From: Bradyrhizobium sp. 138
GTDB taxonomy: Bacteria > Pseudomonadota > Alphaproteobacteria > Rhizobiales > Xanthobacteraceae
DNA: 64,000 nt
Assembly: GCF_023074075.1 (NCBI RefSeq)
Contig: NZ_JADPKT010000053.1
Span: forward strand, 78,142-142,141
Direction of reading: 5' to 3'
Shown here: piece after piece, positions 1-8,565 of the stretch
Layout of the letters: each line of letters begins with the position of its first letter
How positions within the stretch are numbered: position 1 is the stretch's first letter
Translations under genes and position numbers: made by a program
Notes under the pieces: generated by a model
What the model saw: only the letters and a program-made list of their open reading frames with translations
Database searches by the model: none
Told to the model about the DNA's origin: nothing

Positions 1-203
1 GCGAATATCTCTATCAGGGTATCGCGGCGCGCCCGTTCCGCCGCGTGTTCAATCTCGCAGACTACGTCCAGGTGAAGCAGGCGGCTTTCCAGGACGGTCT
101 CCTGGTCATCGACCTTCTGCGCGAGATTCCGGAAGCCATGAAGCCGCGCCGGATCCAGATCGCGGGCGCTGCGTCACCGCAGATCGAGAAGAAGGCCGCC
201 TGA
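1..203 (+). CDS. Hsp20 small heat-shock protein, C-terminal part
   Basis: The reading frame is open from base 3 and ends at a TGA at 201-203, leaving the last 67 residues. The end of an alpha-crystallin domain is visible (FNLADYVQV, then DGLLVIDL), followed by a short tail with a lone IQIAG-like I-x-I element. Such proteins hold unfolding proteins in a refoldable state in the cytoplasm. The start, the rest of the domain and any upstream RNA thermometer lie outside the window. The family call rests on the domain end only but fits well. Confidence 0.8.
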   Translation, partial: EYLYQGIAARPFRRVFNLADYVQVKQAAFQDGLLVIDLLREIPEAMKPRRIQIAGAASPQIEKKAA

Positions 204-313
204 TCGCGCCGGACGCGGTCGACGTGCCTGCGACCACCGCGGCGGATGGCGATCCCCTCGCCGTCCGCCCGATCAAACCATCCCTTCGAAAGGAGTGTAG
301 AGGGAGACCAGAG

Positions 314-631
314 ATGACCAATGCCACCACGGGCGGTCTCGGCCCACTGTTTCATCCCGCCGCGCATTATGCATCGCCGAACGCCGTCCTTGACGACGGC
401 AAGCTCTCGACAGCGGAGAAGCGGATCATTTTATCGTCGTGGGCCTCGGACATGTACGCCGTCGAATCCCATCCGGCGCTACGCGAGATTCCGGGCATGG
501 ATCACCCGGTTCGGCTCGCAGACATCCTCGCCGCGCTGCGCGAGCTCGATGACGACGACGACCCGCCGCCTCGTGGCGGCGTCCCGATGCGGTTGCGGCG
601 GCCATGGGCCGCCGCCACGCTTGATCCGTGA
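314..631 (+). CDS. Conserved rhizobial hypothetical protein, about 105 aa
   Basis: A 105-residue soluble protein of unknown function. The ATG at 314 lies behind a purine-rich leader (aaaggag then agggaga), which is better than the upstream GTG at 224. The middle reads LSTAEKRIILSSWASDMYAVES followed by a proline/aspartate-rich stretch (about residues 76-82) and a basic end. The pattern of an EKR.IL.SWASD helix followed by a PVR.ADI.AALR element resembles small proteins I associate with hsp20 genes in rhizobia. It lies 110 bp after the hsp20 stop on the same strand, so co-induction by heat or stress is possible but not shown. Confidence 0.7.
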   Translation: MTNATTGGLGPLFHPAAHYASPNAVLDDGKLSTAEKRIILSSWASDMYAVESHPALREIPGMDHPVRLADILAALRELDDDDDPPPRGGVPMRLRRPWAAATLDP

Positions 632-679
632 TCTGATCAGCGCGCGGCCGCAATCCTGGCAAGGAAGGCTGGCTGTCCA

Positions 680-1729
680 TTACGGCAGGTTGTCCCGCAG
701 AAAAATATCGATGCGGATGCGCTCCTGGTCGGGGCTGATCGGCTCGCCCGCACAATGCGCGAGCAGGATTCGCGCCGCCGACCGCGCCTCATGGCCGGCA
801 TCCTGGTTGATGACGGCGTCGAGCGTGCCGCGAACCAGGAATCGCCTCGTGTACTCGGTGAGCTCATGGGTGATCCAGACCACCTCGCGCGCGCGGCCCG
901 AGGCCTCGAGCGCATCGGCGATGCCGCGGTTTCCGGCGCCGCAGCAATATATGCCGCGGAGGTCGGCATGACGCGCGAGCAGCGCGGCCGTGAGTTTTCG
1001 CGTGCGGTCGCTGTCGTCGCGCCCCTCGATGACCGGGAGTGCGGACAGGTTCGAATACTCGCTGGTCAGGATCTGGTGGAAGCCGAACTGCCGTTCGGTG
1101 TGATCACGCAGCGACAATGATCCCGCAATCACGGCGACGGTGCCCTCGCGCCCCGCAAGGAAGCGCCCCATCAGCGTCGCCGCGGTGCGGCCTGCGGCCG
1201 GGTTGTCGATCCCGACATAGTGCACGCGGGACGAGCTGGGTGCGTCTGACACCAGGGTTACCACGGCAATCCCGCGCGCGACAAGGTCGTCGATCGCGGC
1301 GCGAACCCTGGGATGATCGAGCGCGATGACGGCGACGCCTTGATAGGCGGGCGAGAGGTTCTCCAGCGCACCGGCAAGAACATCGGGGTCGAACACGTCG
1401 ACATGGTGGATATCGATGAAGCCGCGCTGGCCGGCGAGCCAGTCGGCGGTGCGAGCCACCTGCTCGGTCAGGCTGGTCATGAAGCTGTTGCTGCCGGTCG
1501 GCAGCACGAAGGCAAAGCGGAACGTCTGCCCGCGGGCGAGCCGGGCCGCGGCAACATCGGCGCGATAGCCGAGCTTTGCCACCGCGGCCTCGACACGCGC
1601 GACGGTCTTGGCGTGGACGCCCTCTCGCCGGTTGACGACGCGATCGACCGTGGCGAGCGAAACGCCCGCGGCGCGCGCGACATCCTCGAGCGTGGCTCGA
1701 ATCACCGGCTGGGTCGCGCCAACCGTCAT
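680..1729 (-). CDS. LacI-family transcriptional regulator
   Basis: A 349-residue repressor-type protein. An N-terminal LacI helix-turn-helix (TLEDVARAAGVSLATVDRVVN, roughly residues 14-35) is followed by the hinge and a periplasmic-binding-protein-like effector domain. It is the last gene of a minus-strand transport and metabolism operon, so it probably represses that operon in the absence of its sugar ligand. The ATG at 1729 overlaps the stop of the ThuA-like gene (ATGA), which favours it over the GTG at 1744. The SATVDRV recognition helix is typical of the LacI group. The ligand is unknown. Confidence 0.9.
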   Translation of the reverse strand: MTVGATQPVIRATLEDVARAAGVSLATVDRVVNRREGVHAKTVARVEAAVAKLGYRADVAAARLARGQTFRFAFVLPTGSNSFMTSLTEQVARTADWLAGQRGFIDIHHVDVFDPDVLAGALENLSPAYQGVAVIALDHPRVRAAIDDLVARGIAVVTLVSDAPSSSRVHYVGIDNPAAGRTAATLMGRFLAGREGTVAVIAGSLSLRDHTERQFGFHQILTSEYSNLSALPVIEGRDDSDRTRKLTAALLARHADLRGIYCCGAGNRGIADALEASGRAREVVWITHELTEYTRRFLVRGTLDAVINQDAGHEARSAARILLAHCAGEPISPDQERIRIDIFLRDNLP

Positions 1730-2370
1730 TCGCGCGCGGCCCACAGCATGCCGCGGGTCATCAAAGTCCGGATCTCCGGCACGTCAAGCTCGTAGGCGCG
1801 GTGGCCCAGCGAGGAGTAGAACACCCTCCCCGCGCCATAGCGCTTCTTCCACACCACGGGCATCACCACGCCCTCGATCCAAGGCGCGTGCTCGCCGGTG
1901 AAAGTCGTCGTTGCCAATACCTCGTTGGCGGGATCGACATGCATGTAATATTGCTCGGACCGATGCTCGAAGCTCTTCAGACCCGTCATGATGGGATCAT
2001 CCGGTTTCGTCAAGTCGACCTTGTAGTCGATGATGTTGCCGGGATGGGCGACCCACTGGCCGCCGCACAGGAATTGGTAATCGACCGACTCGCGGAAGGC
2101 ATCGCACATGCCGCCATGATGGCCGGCAAGCCCGACGCCGCCGCGCACCGCCGCGCAGAGGTTGAGCGCTTCCGCCTTCTCGATCTTCGACATCGTGTAG
2201 ATCGGGATGATCAGCGACAGATCGTGGATCGCCGGATCGGCGAATGCCGCCGTCGTCGTCTCGATCCGAACCTCAAAACCTTCCGCCTTCAGCCAGCCTC
2301 GAAACATCGAGGCGCAGAGATCGGGATCGTGTCCCGGCCAGCCACCCCACACAATCATTGCCTTGCGCAT
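1726..2370 (-). CDS. ThuA-like (trehalose utilisation family) protein
   Basis: A 214-residue protein of the ThuA/glutamine-amidotransferase-like fold. The start MRKAMIVWGGWPGHDP and the inner GGVGLAGHHGGMCDAF (about residues 78-93) are typical of ThuA proteins, which occur in sugar-degradation operons and whose chemistry is poorly known. A GAGGGA ribosome site lies six bases before the ATG at 2370 but touches the ATG at 2376, so 2370 is chosen. It sits between a Gfo/Idh dehydrogenase and the LacI regulator, which suggests a step in oxidised-sugar or disaccharide metabolism. Confidence 0.85.
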   Translation of the reverse strand: MRKAMIVWGGWPGHDPDLCASMFRGWLKAEGFEVRIETTTAAFADPAIHDLSLIIPIYTMSKIEKAEALNLCAAVRGGVGLAGHHGGMCDAFRESVDYQFLCGGQWVAHPGNIIDYKVDLTKPDDPIMTGLKSFEHRSEQYYMHVDPANEVLATTTFTGEHAPWIEGVVMPVVWKKRYGAGRVFYSSLGHRAYELDVPEIRTLMTRGMLWAARE

Positions 2371-2380
2371 GGTCATTCCC

Positions 2381-3478
2381 TCAATCGATCTGTCCGGTTT
2401 CGCGTCCGGCCGGCAGCATCGCCGGCCGCTCGACGCGGCTCTCGATCTTGACGCGGCGGCCTTCGTCGGCGGAGGTGTGGAACGCCTCCATCACCTCCAG
2501 CACGTGGAAGGCAAGCGCGCCGCTGGCGCGGTGCGGACGGTTGTTCAGGATCGCGGAGGCCATGTCGGCGACGCCGATGGAGCGGAACTCGCCCTCGACG
2601 TGACCGTGCGTCAGCGGCATCGTCTCCCATTCGCCGCCAGTCTTGGCAACCTGCACCTCACCGCCGAAGCGGTTCGGGTCCGGCACCAGCATGCTGCCGC
2701 TGTCGCCATAGATCTCGATCGGCGCATGCCGATGCTTCGGCACGTCGAAGCTCATCGTGATCGAGACGACCGCACCGCTTTCGAATTCAAGGTTGCCCGC
2801 GACATGAGTCGAAACCTCGACCGGGATCAGCGTGCCGTTCATCGGCTGGCTGGTAACCACGCGCTCGGACTTCGGGCGCGCGGTCGAGCCCATCACGCTC
2901 GCGACCGGGCCGAGCAGCTGCACGAGATCGGTGATGTAGTACGGCCCCATGTCGAGCATCGACCCACCGCCGCGCAAATAATAGAAGCCCGGCGCCGGAT
3001 GCCAGCGCTCATGGCCGGGGCAGCCGAAGAACGCGCTGCCCGCGACAGGCGCGCCGATCGCGCCGTCGTCGATCAGCTTGCGTGCGGTCTGGTGGCCGCC
3101 GCCAAGGAACGTGTCGGGCGCGCAGCCGACACGCAGGTTCTTCTGTGCGGCGAGCTCGATGACCTTGCGCGCTTCCGCGACATCGATGCCGAGCGGCTTC
3201 TCGGAATGGACGTGCTTTCCGGCATTCAGCACCGCGAGACTGACATCGGTGTGGGCCAGCGGCACCGTGAGATTGACGACGATCTCGACATCGTCGCGCT
3301 TCAACAATTGGTCGACCCGCATTCCCGGCAAGCCAAACGCTGCCCCCTGGCGCTCCGCGACCTCGCTGCGCATGTCGGCGAGCGCCCTGACCTCCATGAC
3401 CGGAAAACGCTGGGCCGCTTTGAGGTAGGCGGTGCTGATCACACCGCAGCCGATGATTCCGACGCCGACTTTTCTCAT
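2381..3478 (-). CDS. Gfo/Idh/MocA-family NAD(P)-dependent oxidoreductase
   Basis: A 365-residue dehydrogenase. The N-terminal Rossmann motif is GVGIIGCGVIS (residues 5-15). The central EKPLGID element (about residues 94-100) is the conserved EKP of this family and contributes the active-site lysine. The C-terminal half is the substrate domain. The family oxidises sugars, inositols or their derivatives. A GGGAGAT ribosome site precedes the ATG. It lies 22 bp downstream of a permease gene and 10 bp before the ThuA-like gene, so it most likely acts on the imported carbohydrate. The substrate cannot be read from sequence. Confidence 0.9.
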   Translation of the reverse strand: MRKVGVGIIGCGVISTAYLKAAQRFPVMEVRALADMRSEVAERQGAAFGLPGMRVDQLLKRDDVEIVVNLTVPLAHTDVSLAVLNAGKHVHSEKPLGIDVAEARKVIELAAQKNLRVGCAPDTFLGGGHQTARKLIDDGAIGAPVAGSAFFGCPGHERWHPAPGFYYLRGGGSMLDMGPYYITDLVQLLGPVASVMGSTARPKSERVVTSQPMNGTLIPVEVSTHVAGNLEFESGAVVSITMSFDVPKHRHAPIEIYGDSGSMLVPDPNRFGGEVQVAKTGGEWETMPLTHGHVEGEFRSIGVADMASAILNNRPHRASGALAFHVLEVMEAFHTSADEGRRVKIESRVERPAMLPAGRETGQID

Positions 3479-3500
3479 TGTGATCTCCCGGGAATATGGC

Positions 3501-4346
3501 TCATCCCTTGACCGCGCCTGCAGTGAGGCCGGCCACGATGTGCTTCTGCGCCAGCAGGAACAGAATGATCGTGGGCAGGATGGTGAGCGTGATGAAGGCC
3601 AGGATCAGGTGCCATTCGGACGAGTATTCGCCCTGGTAGACCATGATTCCGAGCGGCCAAGGATACAGGGCGTCGGTGTTCAGCATCACCAGCGGCAACA
3701 GATAGGCGTTCCAGCTGTTGACGAAGGTGATGGTGCCGACGGTCGCCAGGATCGGACGCGATAGCGGCAACGTCACATAGCGGAAGAACTTGATGTAGCT
3801 GCAACCGTCGACCAGCGCGGCCTCCAGCAGCTCATATGGAATGTCCTTGAAGAAGCGGCGCAACAGCAGCACGCTCATGGCGAGGCTGAACGCCACCTGC
3901 GGCAGCGCCACGCCGAAATAAGTATCGAGCATGCCGAGATCCCGCACCTTGATGAACAGCGGCAGCACGGCGGTCGCAGCGGGAAACAGCAGGCCCAGCG
4001 TCAGATAGCTGAGCAGCATCGAGCTCCCGTAGAACTTGACATGGGCGAAGGTGAACGCGGCCATCGAAGCCGTGATCAGGGTCAGCGTCACCGCCAGCGT
4101 CGATATGACCAGCGAATTGCGCAAGAGCTGCCAGTAGCGCGCCGAGAACAGGATGTCGGCGTAGTTCTGCCACTCCCAGTGCCTCGGCAAGCCGAACGGA
4201 TTGACACGTAGTTCGCCGAGCGACTTGAAGCCGCCGAGCAGGGTCGCGAGCAGCGGCACCAGGACGAAGACCGCGATCAAGCCGAGGAACAGCGCCTTGA
4301 ACAGCGCAGCGGGATCGATTGCGCTTCTGGCCCCGGCACTACTCAT
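3501..4346 (-). CDS. Carbohydrate ABC transporter permease (MalG/UgpE type)
   Basis: A 281-residue inner-membrane permease with about six hydrophobic segments. The EAA loop that binds the ATPase is visible as YELLEAALVDGCSYIKFFRYVTLP (the core EAA...G is at about residues 184-200). The ATG at 4346 overlaps the stop of the upstream permease by 8 bp, so translation is probably coupled. It pairs with the next gene to form the membrane channel of a sugar importer. No ATP-binding subunit is encoded nearby, so a shared MsiK/UgpC-type ATPase elsewhere may power it. Confidence 0.92.
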   Translation of the reverse strand: MSSAGARSAIDPAALFKALFLGLIAVFVLVPLLATLLGGFKSLGELRVNPFGLPRHWEWQNYADILFSARYWQLLRNSLVISTLAVTLTLITASMAAFTFAHVKFYGSSMLLSYLTLGLLFPAATAVLPLFIKVRDLGMLDTYFGVALPQVAFSLAMSVLLLRRFFKDIPYELLEAALVDGCSYIKFFRYVTLPLSRPILATVGTITFVNSWNAYLLPLVMLNTDALYPWPLGIMVYQGEYSSEWHLILAFITLTILPTIILFLLAQKHIVAGLTAGAVKG

Positions 4347-5280
4347 CGCGCATGAACCATCGCTTGTAGGTGAAGGCAAAGGTCACGCAGATCGCGAACA
4401 GGATGACGCCGATGGCGCTGCCATAGCCAACCCGCATACGCGAGATGCCGTTGTTGTAGAGAAAGCTCACCATCGTATTCGAGGAGTCGGCCGGCCCTCC
4501 CCGCGTCAGCGGCATGACGAGGTCGAACAATTGCAGGGAACCGATGATGGCGAAGAACACGGACAGGCGGATGGTCGGATAGAGCAAGGGGATCACGACG
4601 TGGCGCAGTGCCTGCGTCCGCGTCGCGCCGTCGATTCGGGCGGCCTCGATCAGGCTCTTGTCGAGGCCTTGCAACGCCGCGATGAACAGCATCATGTGGA
4701 AGCCGAAATACTTCCAGACCACCACGATCAGCACCGCCAGCATCGCCGTGTCGGTCGAGGCCAGCAGATGCGGCGGCTCGGCGCCGAAGGTGCGCCAGAT
4801 CGAGGCGACGAGCCCGTAGTCGCCGTCATAGACGAAGCTGAAGATCAGCCCGGTCGCGATCTCGGCGAGGATATAGGGCATGAAGAACAGCATGCGGAGC
4901 GCCACAGCCCCCCGAAAGCGTTCCGCGAGCATGAGCGCCAGCGTGAGCGCGAGCGGCAGCTGGACGGCGAGCGAAACGGCGATGATCAGCCCGTTGTTAC
5001 GGAGCGCTAGCCAGAAGGCCCGCGTCTCCAGCACGAAACGGTAATTGTCGAGGCCGATCCAGTTCGTCGGCCTGCCGAACCCATTCCAGTTGAAGCCTGA
5101 GTACCAGGCGGCCTCACCGATCGGCAGCACCACGAACAGCGTGAACAGCAGCAGCGCCGGCGGCAGAAACAGGATCAAGACCGTGAAACGGCCATCCCAG
5201 CTTGGGCCACGAACCGCGACCTGAGCAGCCGCCTCGCCGGCAACGCCGATCGGCGACGACATCGCGATCCGTCGCGCCAC
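4339..5280 (-). CDS. Carbohydrate ABC transporter permease (MalF/UgpA type)
   Basis: A 313-residue permease with about six membrane segments and an N-terminal cytoplasmic tail. The EAA loop KSLIEAARIDGATRTQALRHV (about residues 209-229) is a clear CUT1-family signature. The gene begins 3 bp after the stop of the solute-binding-protein gene and overlaps the MalG-type permease gene at its end. Together the three genes encode the uptake system of the operon. The conserved order (binding protein, MalF type, MalG type) supports the call. Confidence 0.92.
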   Translation of the reverse strand: MARRIAMSSPIGVAGEAAAQVAVRGPSWDGRFTVLILFLPPALLLFTLFVVLPIGEAAWYSGFNWNGFGRPTNWIGLDNYRFVLETRAFWLALRNNGLIIAVSLAVQLPLALTLALMLAERFRGAVALRMLFFMPYILAEIATGLIFSFVYDGDYGLVASIWRTFGAEPPHLLASTDTAMLAVLIVVVWKYFGFHMMLFIAALQGLDKSLIEAARIDGATRTQALRHVVIPLLYPTIRLSVFFAIIGSLQLFDLVMPLTRGGPADSSNTMVSFLYNNGISRMRVGYGSAIGVILFAICVTFAFTYKRWFMRDE

Positions 5281-5282
5281 GG

Positions 5283-6548
5283 TCAGTTACCTTGCTTGTA
5301 CGCCGCTTCGATGGCTTTCGCAGCGTCCTGCGGGCTCATGCTGCCGCCGGCGATCTCAGCCGTGACGTCATTGACGACGCGGCCGACCGAGGGGCCGAGG
5401 CTCTGGTCATAGAAGTTCTGATGATAGTTCGACTTCGCCAGGTTGGCCGCGATCTGCTTCATGAAGGCGCTGTTGAGGCCGGCCTCGCCGCCCTTGACGA
5501 CGGGAACGATGAAATTGCCGGCGGCGAGCCGCGCCTGCACGTCCTTGGAGATAAAGAACTTGAGGAAGTCGGTGGCTTCCTTGGGCGCCCCCTTGGTGAT
5601 CAGCCAGCCGGTGATGCCGCCGAGCGTGTCTGACGGCTCACCCTTGCCGCCGGGTACGACCGGAAAATCGAACCAGCCAAGCTTGTCGTCGCCGAGACCC
5701 ACCTTGTCGGCGGCAAGCGCGCGCTGGGTGTGATAGAAGGACGAGATGGCCAGGATCATCGCGGCCTTGCCGTCACCGAAATAGCCGACGGCCTGCGGGT
5801 TCTTGAAGCCGAGGAAGCCGTTCTGGAACGGCTGCAGATCGATGAGCTGCTTGAACAGCTCGCCGGATTTCTGGAAGGTCTCGCCGGCGAAGCCACCTTT
5901 CTCACCCTTCAGTGCTGCATCGAAGGCCGGCTTGCCGCCGACGCGCACTGCGAGATGCGTCCAGTAGAAATGCAGCGGCCATTTGTCGGCACCGCCAACC
6001 ACAATCGGCGTAACACCCGCGGCCTTGAGCGTTTTCACCGCGCCGAGCAGATCGTCCCATGTCTTGATCTTGCTTGCATCGACATTACCCTTGGCCATCA
6101 AATCCTTATTGTAGAGGAAGCCGACCTGCGAGAGCGCGATCGGAAGTCCGAAGACGCGGCCGTTCTGGGTGAAGGCGGCGAGCGCTGCCGGTGCGATCGT
6201 GTCGCTGTAGCCGCCGCTCTTCACGGAATCGGTGATGTCCTCCAGGACGCCGGCCTCGATCTGGGTCTTCAGGACCCCGCCGGCCCAGCTGTAGATGATG
6301 TTCGGACGATCCTTGGATTGCAGGATGGTCGGCAGCTTGGCCTTGTAGGCTTCATTCTCCAGGAACTGCATCTCGATTTTGACGCCCGGATGCGATGCCT
6401 CATAGGCGCGGGCGACCTCATCCCAGATCTTCACCTGGGCCGGATTGACCTCGATGTGCAGCCATTTCACCGTGGTGTCGGCTGACGCAGAATGGGCCCA
6501 AAGCAGGCATGCGACAGCGGCGAGTCCCAGTCTCCCGAGCAATCTCAT
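5283..6548 (-). CDS. Sugar ABC transporter extracellular solute-binding protein
   Basis: A 421-residue periplasmic protein of the SBP_bac family 1. The chosen ATG at 6548 has a strong GGGAGGATG ribosome site and gives a typical signal peptide (MRLLGRLGLAAVACLLWAHS, cleaved near ASA-D at about residue 23). The upstream 31 codons of the longer frame look non-coding. The mature protein starts TTVKWLHIEVNP and contains the family core IIYSWAGGVLKTQIEAG. It captures the sugar for the two permeases behind it. It is the first gene of the minus-strand operon and faces an SDR gene across a 164-bp promoter region. Confidence 0.92.
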   Translation of the reverse strand: MRLLGRLGLAAVACLLWAHSASADTTVKWLHIEVNPAQVKIWDEVARAYEASHPGVKIEMQFLENEAYKAKLPTILQSKDRPNIIYSWAGGVLKTQIEAGVLEDITDSVKSGGYSDTIAPAALAAFTQNGRVFGLPIALSQVGFLYNKDLMAKGNVDASKIKTWDDLLGAVKTLKAAGVTPIVVGGADKWPLHFYWTHLAVRVGGKPAFDAALKGEKGGFAGETFQKSGELFKQLIDLQPFQNGFLGFKNPQAVGYFGDGKAAMILAISSFYHTQRALAADKVGLGDDKLGWFDFPVVPGGKGEPSDTLGGITGWLITKGAPKEATDFLKFFISKDVQARLAAGNFIVPVVKGGEAGLNSAFMKQIAANLAKSNYHQNFYDQSLGPSVGRVVNDVTAEIAGGSMSPQDAAKAIEAAYKQGN

Positions 6549-6712
6549 CACATCCTCCCGACCGGCTTTTATTCTTTGACGCAATCCTGCCCTCAATTTT
6601 TGAGGTACGCAACACAAATTCTGATCTATGCACCTCACCAACGGAGTGGCTAAGGTTTGGAAAAAGAGTCGGTCGCGGCCCGCCGCGCCGGCCGCAACAA
6701 ACAGAGGTACCC

Positions 6713-7471
6713 ATGGCTGCCATCTATTCCGACCTCGCCGGCAAGGTCGTGCTCGTCACCGGGGGTGCAGCGGGAATTGGCGCTGCGATCGTGCGGCGTT
6801 TCGCGCAGCAGAAATCCAAGGTGGTTTTCTTCGACATCAAGATCGACGAAGGACAGCGCTTGGCGCGTGAGCTGTCCGATCAGGGCATGGCCGCGCATTT
6901 CCAGCACGTCGATCTCACTGACATCCCCGCGCTCCGCGCCGGCGTCGTCGAGGCACGCAAGGCTCATGGCCCGATCAACATCCTGATCAACAACGCCGCG
7001 CATGACGAGCGGCACAGCACCGAGGAGATGACGCCGGAATACTGGGACGACCGCATCGCGGTGAATTTGAAGCACCAGTTCTTTGCATCGCAGGCCGTGC
7101 TGCCGGACATGCAGGCAGCCAAAGCCGGCGCCATCATCAATTTCGGCTCGGTGTCGTGGATCGCAGGACAAGGCGGCATGGCCGCCTACACCGCCAGCAA
7201 GTCAGGCGTGATCGGGCTGACGCGCTCGCTGGCACGCGACTACGGCCCCTACAACATCCGCGTCAACGCGATCGCGCCGGGCTGGATCATGACCGAGCGG
7301 CAGCTCGAGAAATGGATGACGCCGGCCGGCGAGACCGAGTTGCAGCAGCGACAGTGCCTGAAGCGCAGGCTCGTGCCGGACGAAGTCGCGAAGTTCACCG
7401 TGTTCCTCGCGTCAGACGAGGCCTCCGCCTGCACCGCGCAGCACTACATCGTCGATGGCGGCTGGGTTTGA
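6713..7471 (+). CDS. SDR-family oxidoreductase, sugar-dehydrogenase-like
   Basis: A 252-residue classical short-chain dehydrogenase. Visible motifs are the cofactor site VTGGAAGIG (about residues 14-22), NNAA (about 92-95), and the catalytic YTASK with the upstream Ser of SVSW. The aspartate after beta-2 (FFDIKIDEG) suggests NAD preference. The ATG at 6713 follows an AGAGG ribosome site. The gene diverges from the sugar ABC operon and probably shares its LacI control, so it may oxidise the imported sugar to a lactone, as L-arabinose or D-galactose dehydrogenases do. The substrate is an inference. Confidence 0.85.
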   Translation: MAAIYSDLAGKVVLVTGGAAGIGAAIVRRFAQQKSKVVFFDIKIDEGQRLARELSDQGMAAHFQHVDLTDIPALRAGVVEARKAHGPINILINNAAHDERHSTEEMTPEYWDDRIAVNLKHQFFASQAVLPDMQAAKAGAIINFGSVSWIAGQGGMAAYTASKSGVIGLTRSLARDYGPYNIRVNAIAPGWIMTERQLEKWMTPAGETELQQRQCLKRRLVPDEVAKFTVFLASDEASACTAQHYIVDGGWV

Positions 7472-7729
7472 GAGGCTTTGAGGATGGCCGAGGGGCACAA
7501 GCCAAATCACGGTCAGCATATGCAGGGCTGTGCAACGGTTCCCAGCGAGACCGGTTTCGAGAGTGATCTCAGACCATGCGGAAAATCTGGCTGGGCGGAT
7601 CACGACTTCAGGCAACATACCTGCAGCGCGGACCTCCATGGAGCCCTCGGTGCGGACCAGACTCGATCGGCTTGGCGAGAACATTGTTGATTGCCGGTTC
7701 GAATTCCTGAGTCATCAGAGCCGATTGCG

Positions 7730-8482
7730 CTACTTAGGCACCGCCTTGTAGGCGAGATAGGCCGCATGACTGAGCCCAAGCAGCGAAACAAAGCCGCCAT
7801 CGACGGGCGGAAATGCCGTTATCGCCGCGATCGGCTTGAGCAGATTGAAAATAGCCGTCCCGTAGACAATCAGTAGCAGCAATGTAAACGCAAGCTGCTG
7901 CACCTTGCCCGCATCAACGTAATCGGCATCGTTGGTATCGCCACGTATGACGTCCAGCCACCGCGCGTCCTCCGGTGAGCCTTTCGTGACGACTTGGCCG
8001 CGGGATTCGACCGCGGACTTGAGGCCGTCCGCGGTCTTTAGATTCTCGCTGATCGACGCGAGGCGCTCGGGTGCGCCTGCTTTCTCCTTCTGCATTAGGA
8101 TCGCGGGCGAGGCTACGAACGTGAAGCTGCCGATCCCAAGAAGCGCCCACACGCTCGCCGGCACCACTATTTCGAGCGGATTGGTTGCGCCCAGGCTTAC
8201 GTTCGAGAGGCCCGCGGTGAACAGGGCACTGACCAGAAGCAATGTCCATAGCACGAGCTGCATGCGCGACAGGCTGATCTTATTGCGTTCGTCTATGAAG
8301 ATGCCATCCCAGCGCTTCTTCAGCGCGTATCCGGCGAGGCTCAGAAGCGCCGCCAGCAGCACAAGCGTGGCGACCCACGTCCCGGAACGGCCCAGCCCAA
8401 CCAAACCGACGAGCCCGCCGAGATCGCCACGCACCAGGTTGACGGCGATGAGCGCGGCCAAAGCAACAAGAATAACGATCAT
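7730..8482 (-). CDS. Membrane protein of unknown function, next to haloperoxidase gene
   Basis: A 250-residue protein with an N-terminal hydrophobic segment (MIVILVALAALIAVNLV), a second at about residues 30-50, two more around LWTLLLVSALFTAGL and VWALLGIGSFTFVA, a soluble domain of about 70 residues, and one or two C-terminal helices (LLLLIVYGTAIFNLL). I do not recognise the family. The core RMQLVLWTLLL is distinctive. The ATG at 8482 has a GGGGGGAC ribosome site; the upstream 26 codons are unlikely to be coding. It lies 83 bp after the vanadium-haloperoxidase-type gene on the same strand and could anchor or regulate that enzyme. This is inference from position only. Confidence 0.7.
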   Translation of the reverse strand: MIVILVALAALIAVNLVRGDLGGLVGLVGLGRSGTWVATLVLLAALLSLAGYALKKRWDGIFIDERNKISLSRMQLVLWTLLLVSALFTAGLSNVSLGATNPLEIVVPASVWALLGIGSFTFVASPAILMQKEKAGAPERLASISENLKTADGLKSAVESRGQVVTKGSPEDARWLDVIRGDTNDADYVDAGKVQQLAFTLLLLIVYGTAIFNLLKPIAAITAFPPVDGGFVSLLGLSHAAYLAYKAVPK

Positions 8483-8565
8483 GAAAAAGTCCCCCCTTGA
8501 ATTCCTGCGGATGGAGAGATTGCCAGCGCGCCGCCCAGAGACCCGGACGGCGCGCTGCAATGCCG

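Noticed and set aside
2207..3511. Long plus-strand open frame (434 aa)
   Set aside because: It is antisense to the Gfo/Idh dehydrogenase gene, which has clear motifs and a ribosome site. The product is rich in His, Arg and Asp, typical of the opposite strand of a GC-rich gene.
7472..7729. Small frames between the SDR gene and the membrane-protein gene
   Set aside because: No ribosome site, no recognisable pattern. A GGTTCGAATTCC that resembles a tRNA T arm has no matching stems around it.
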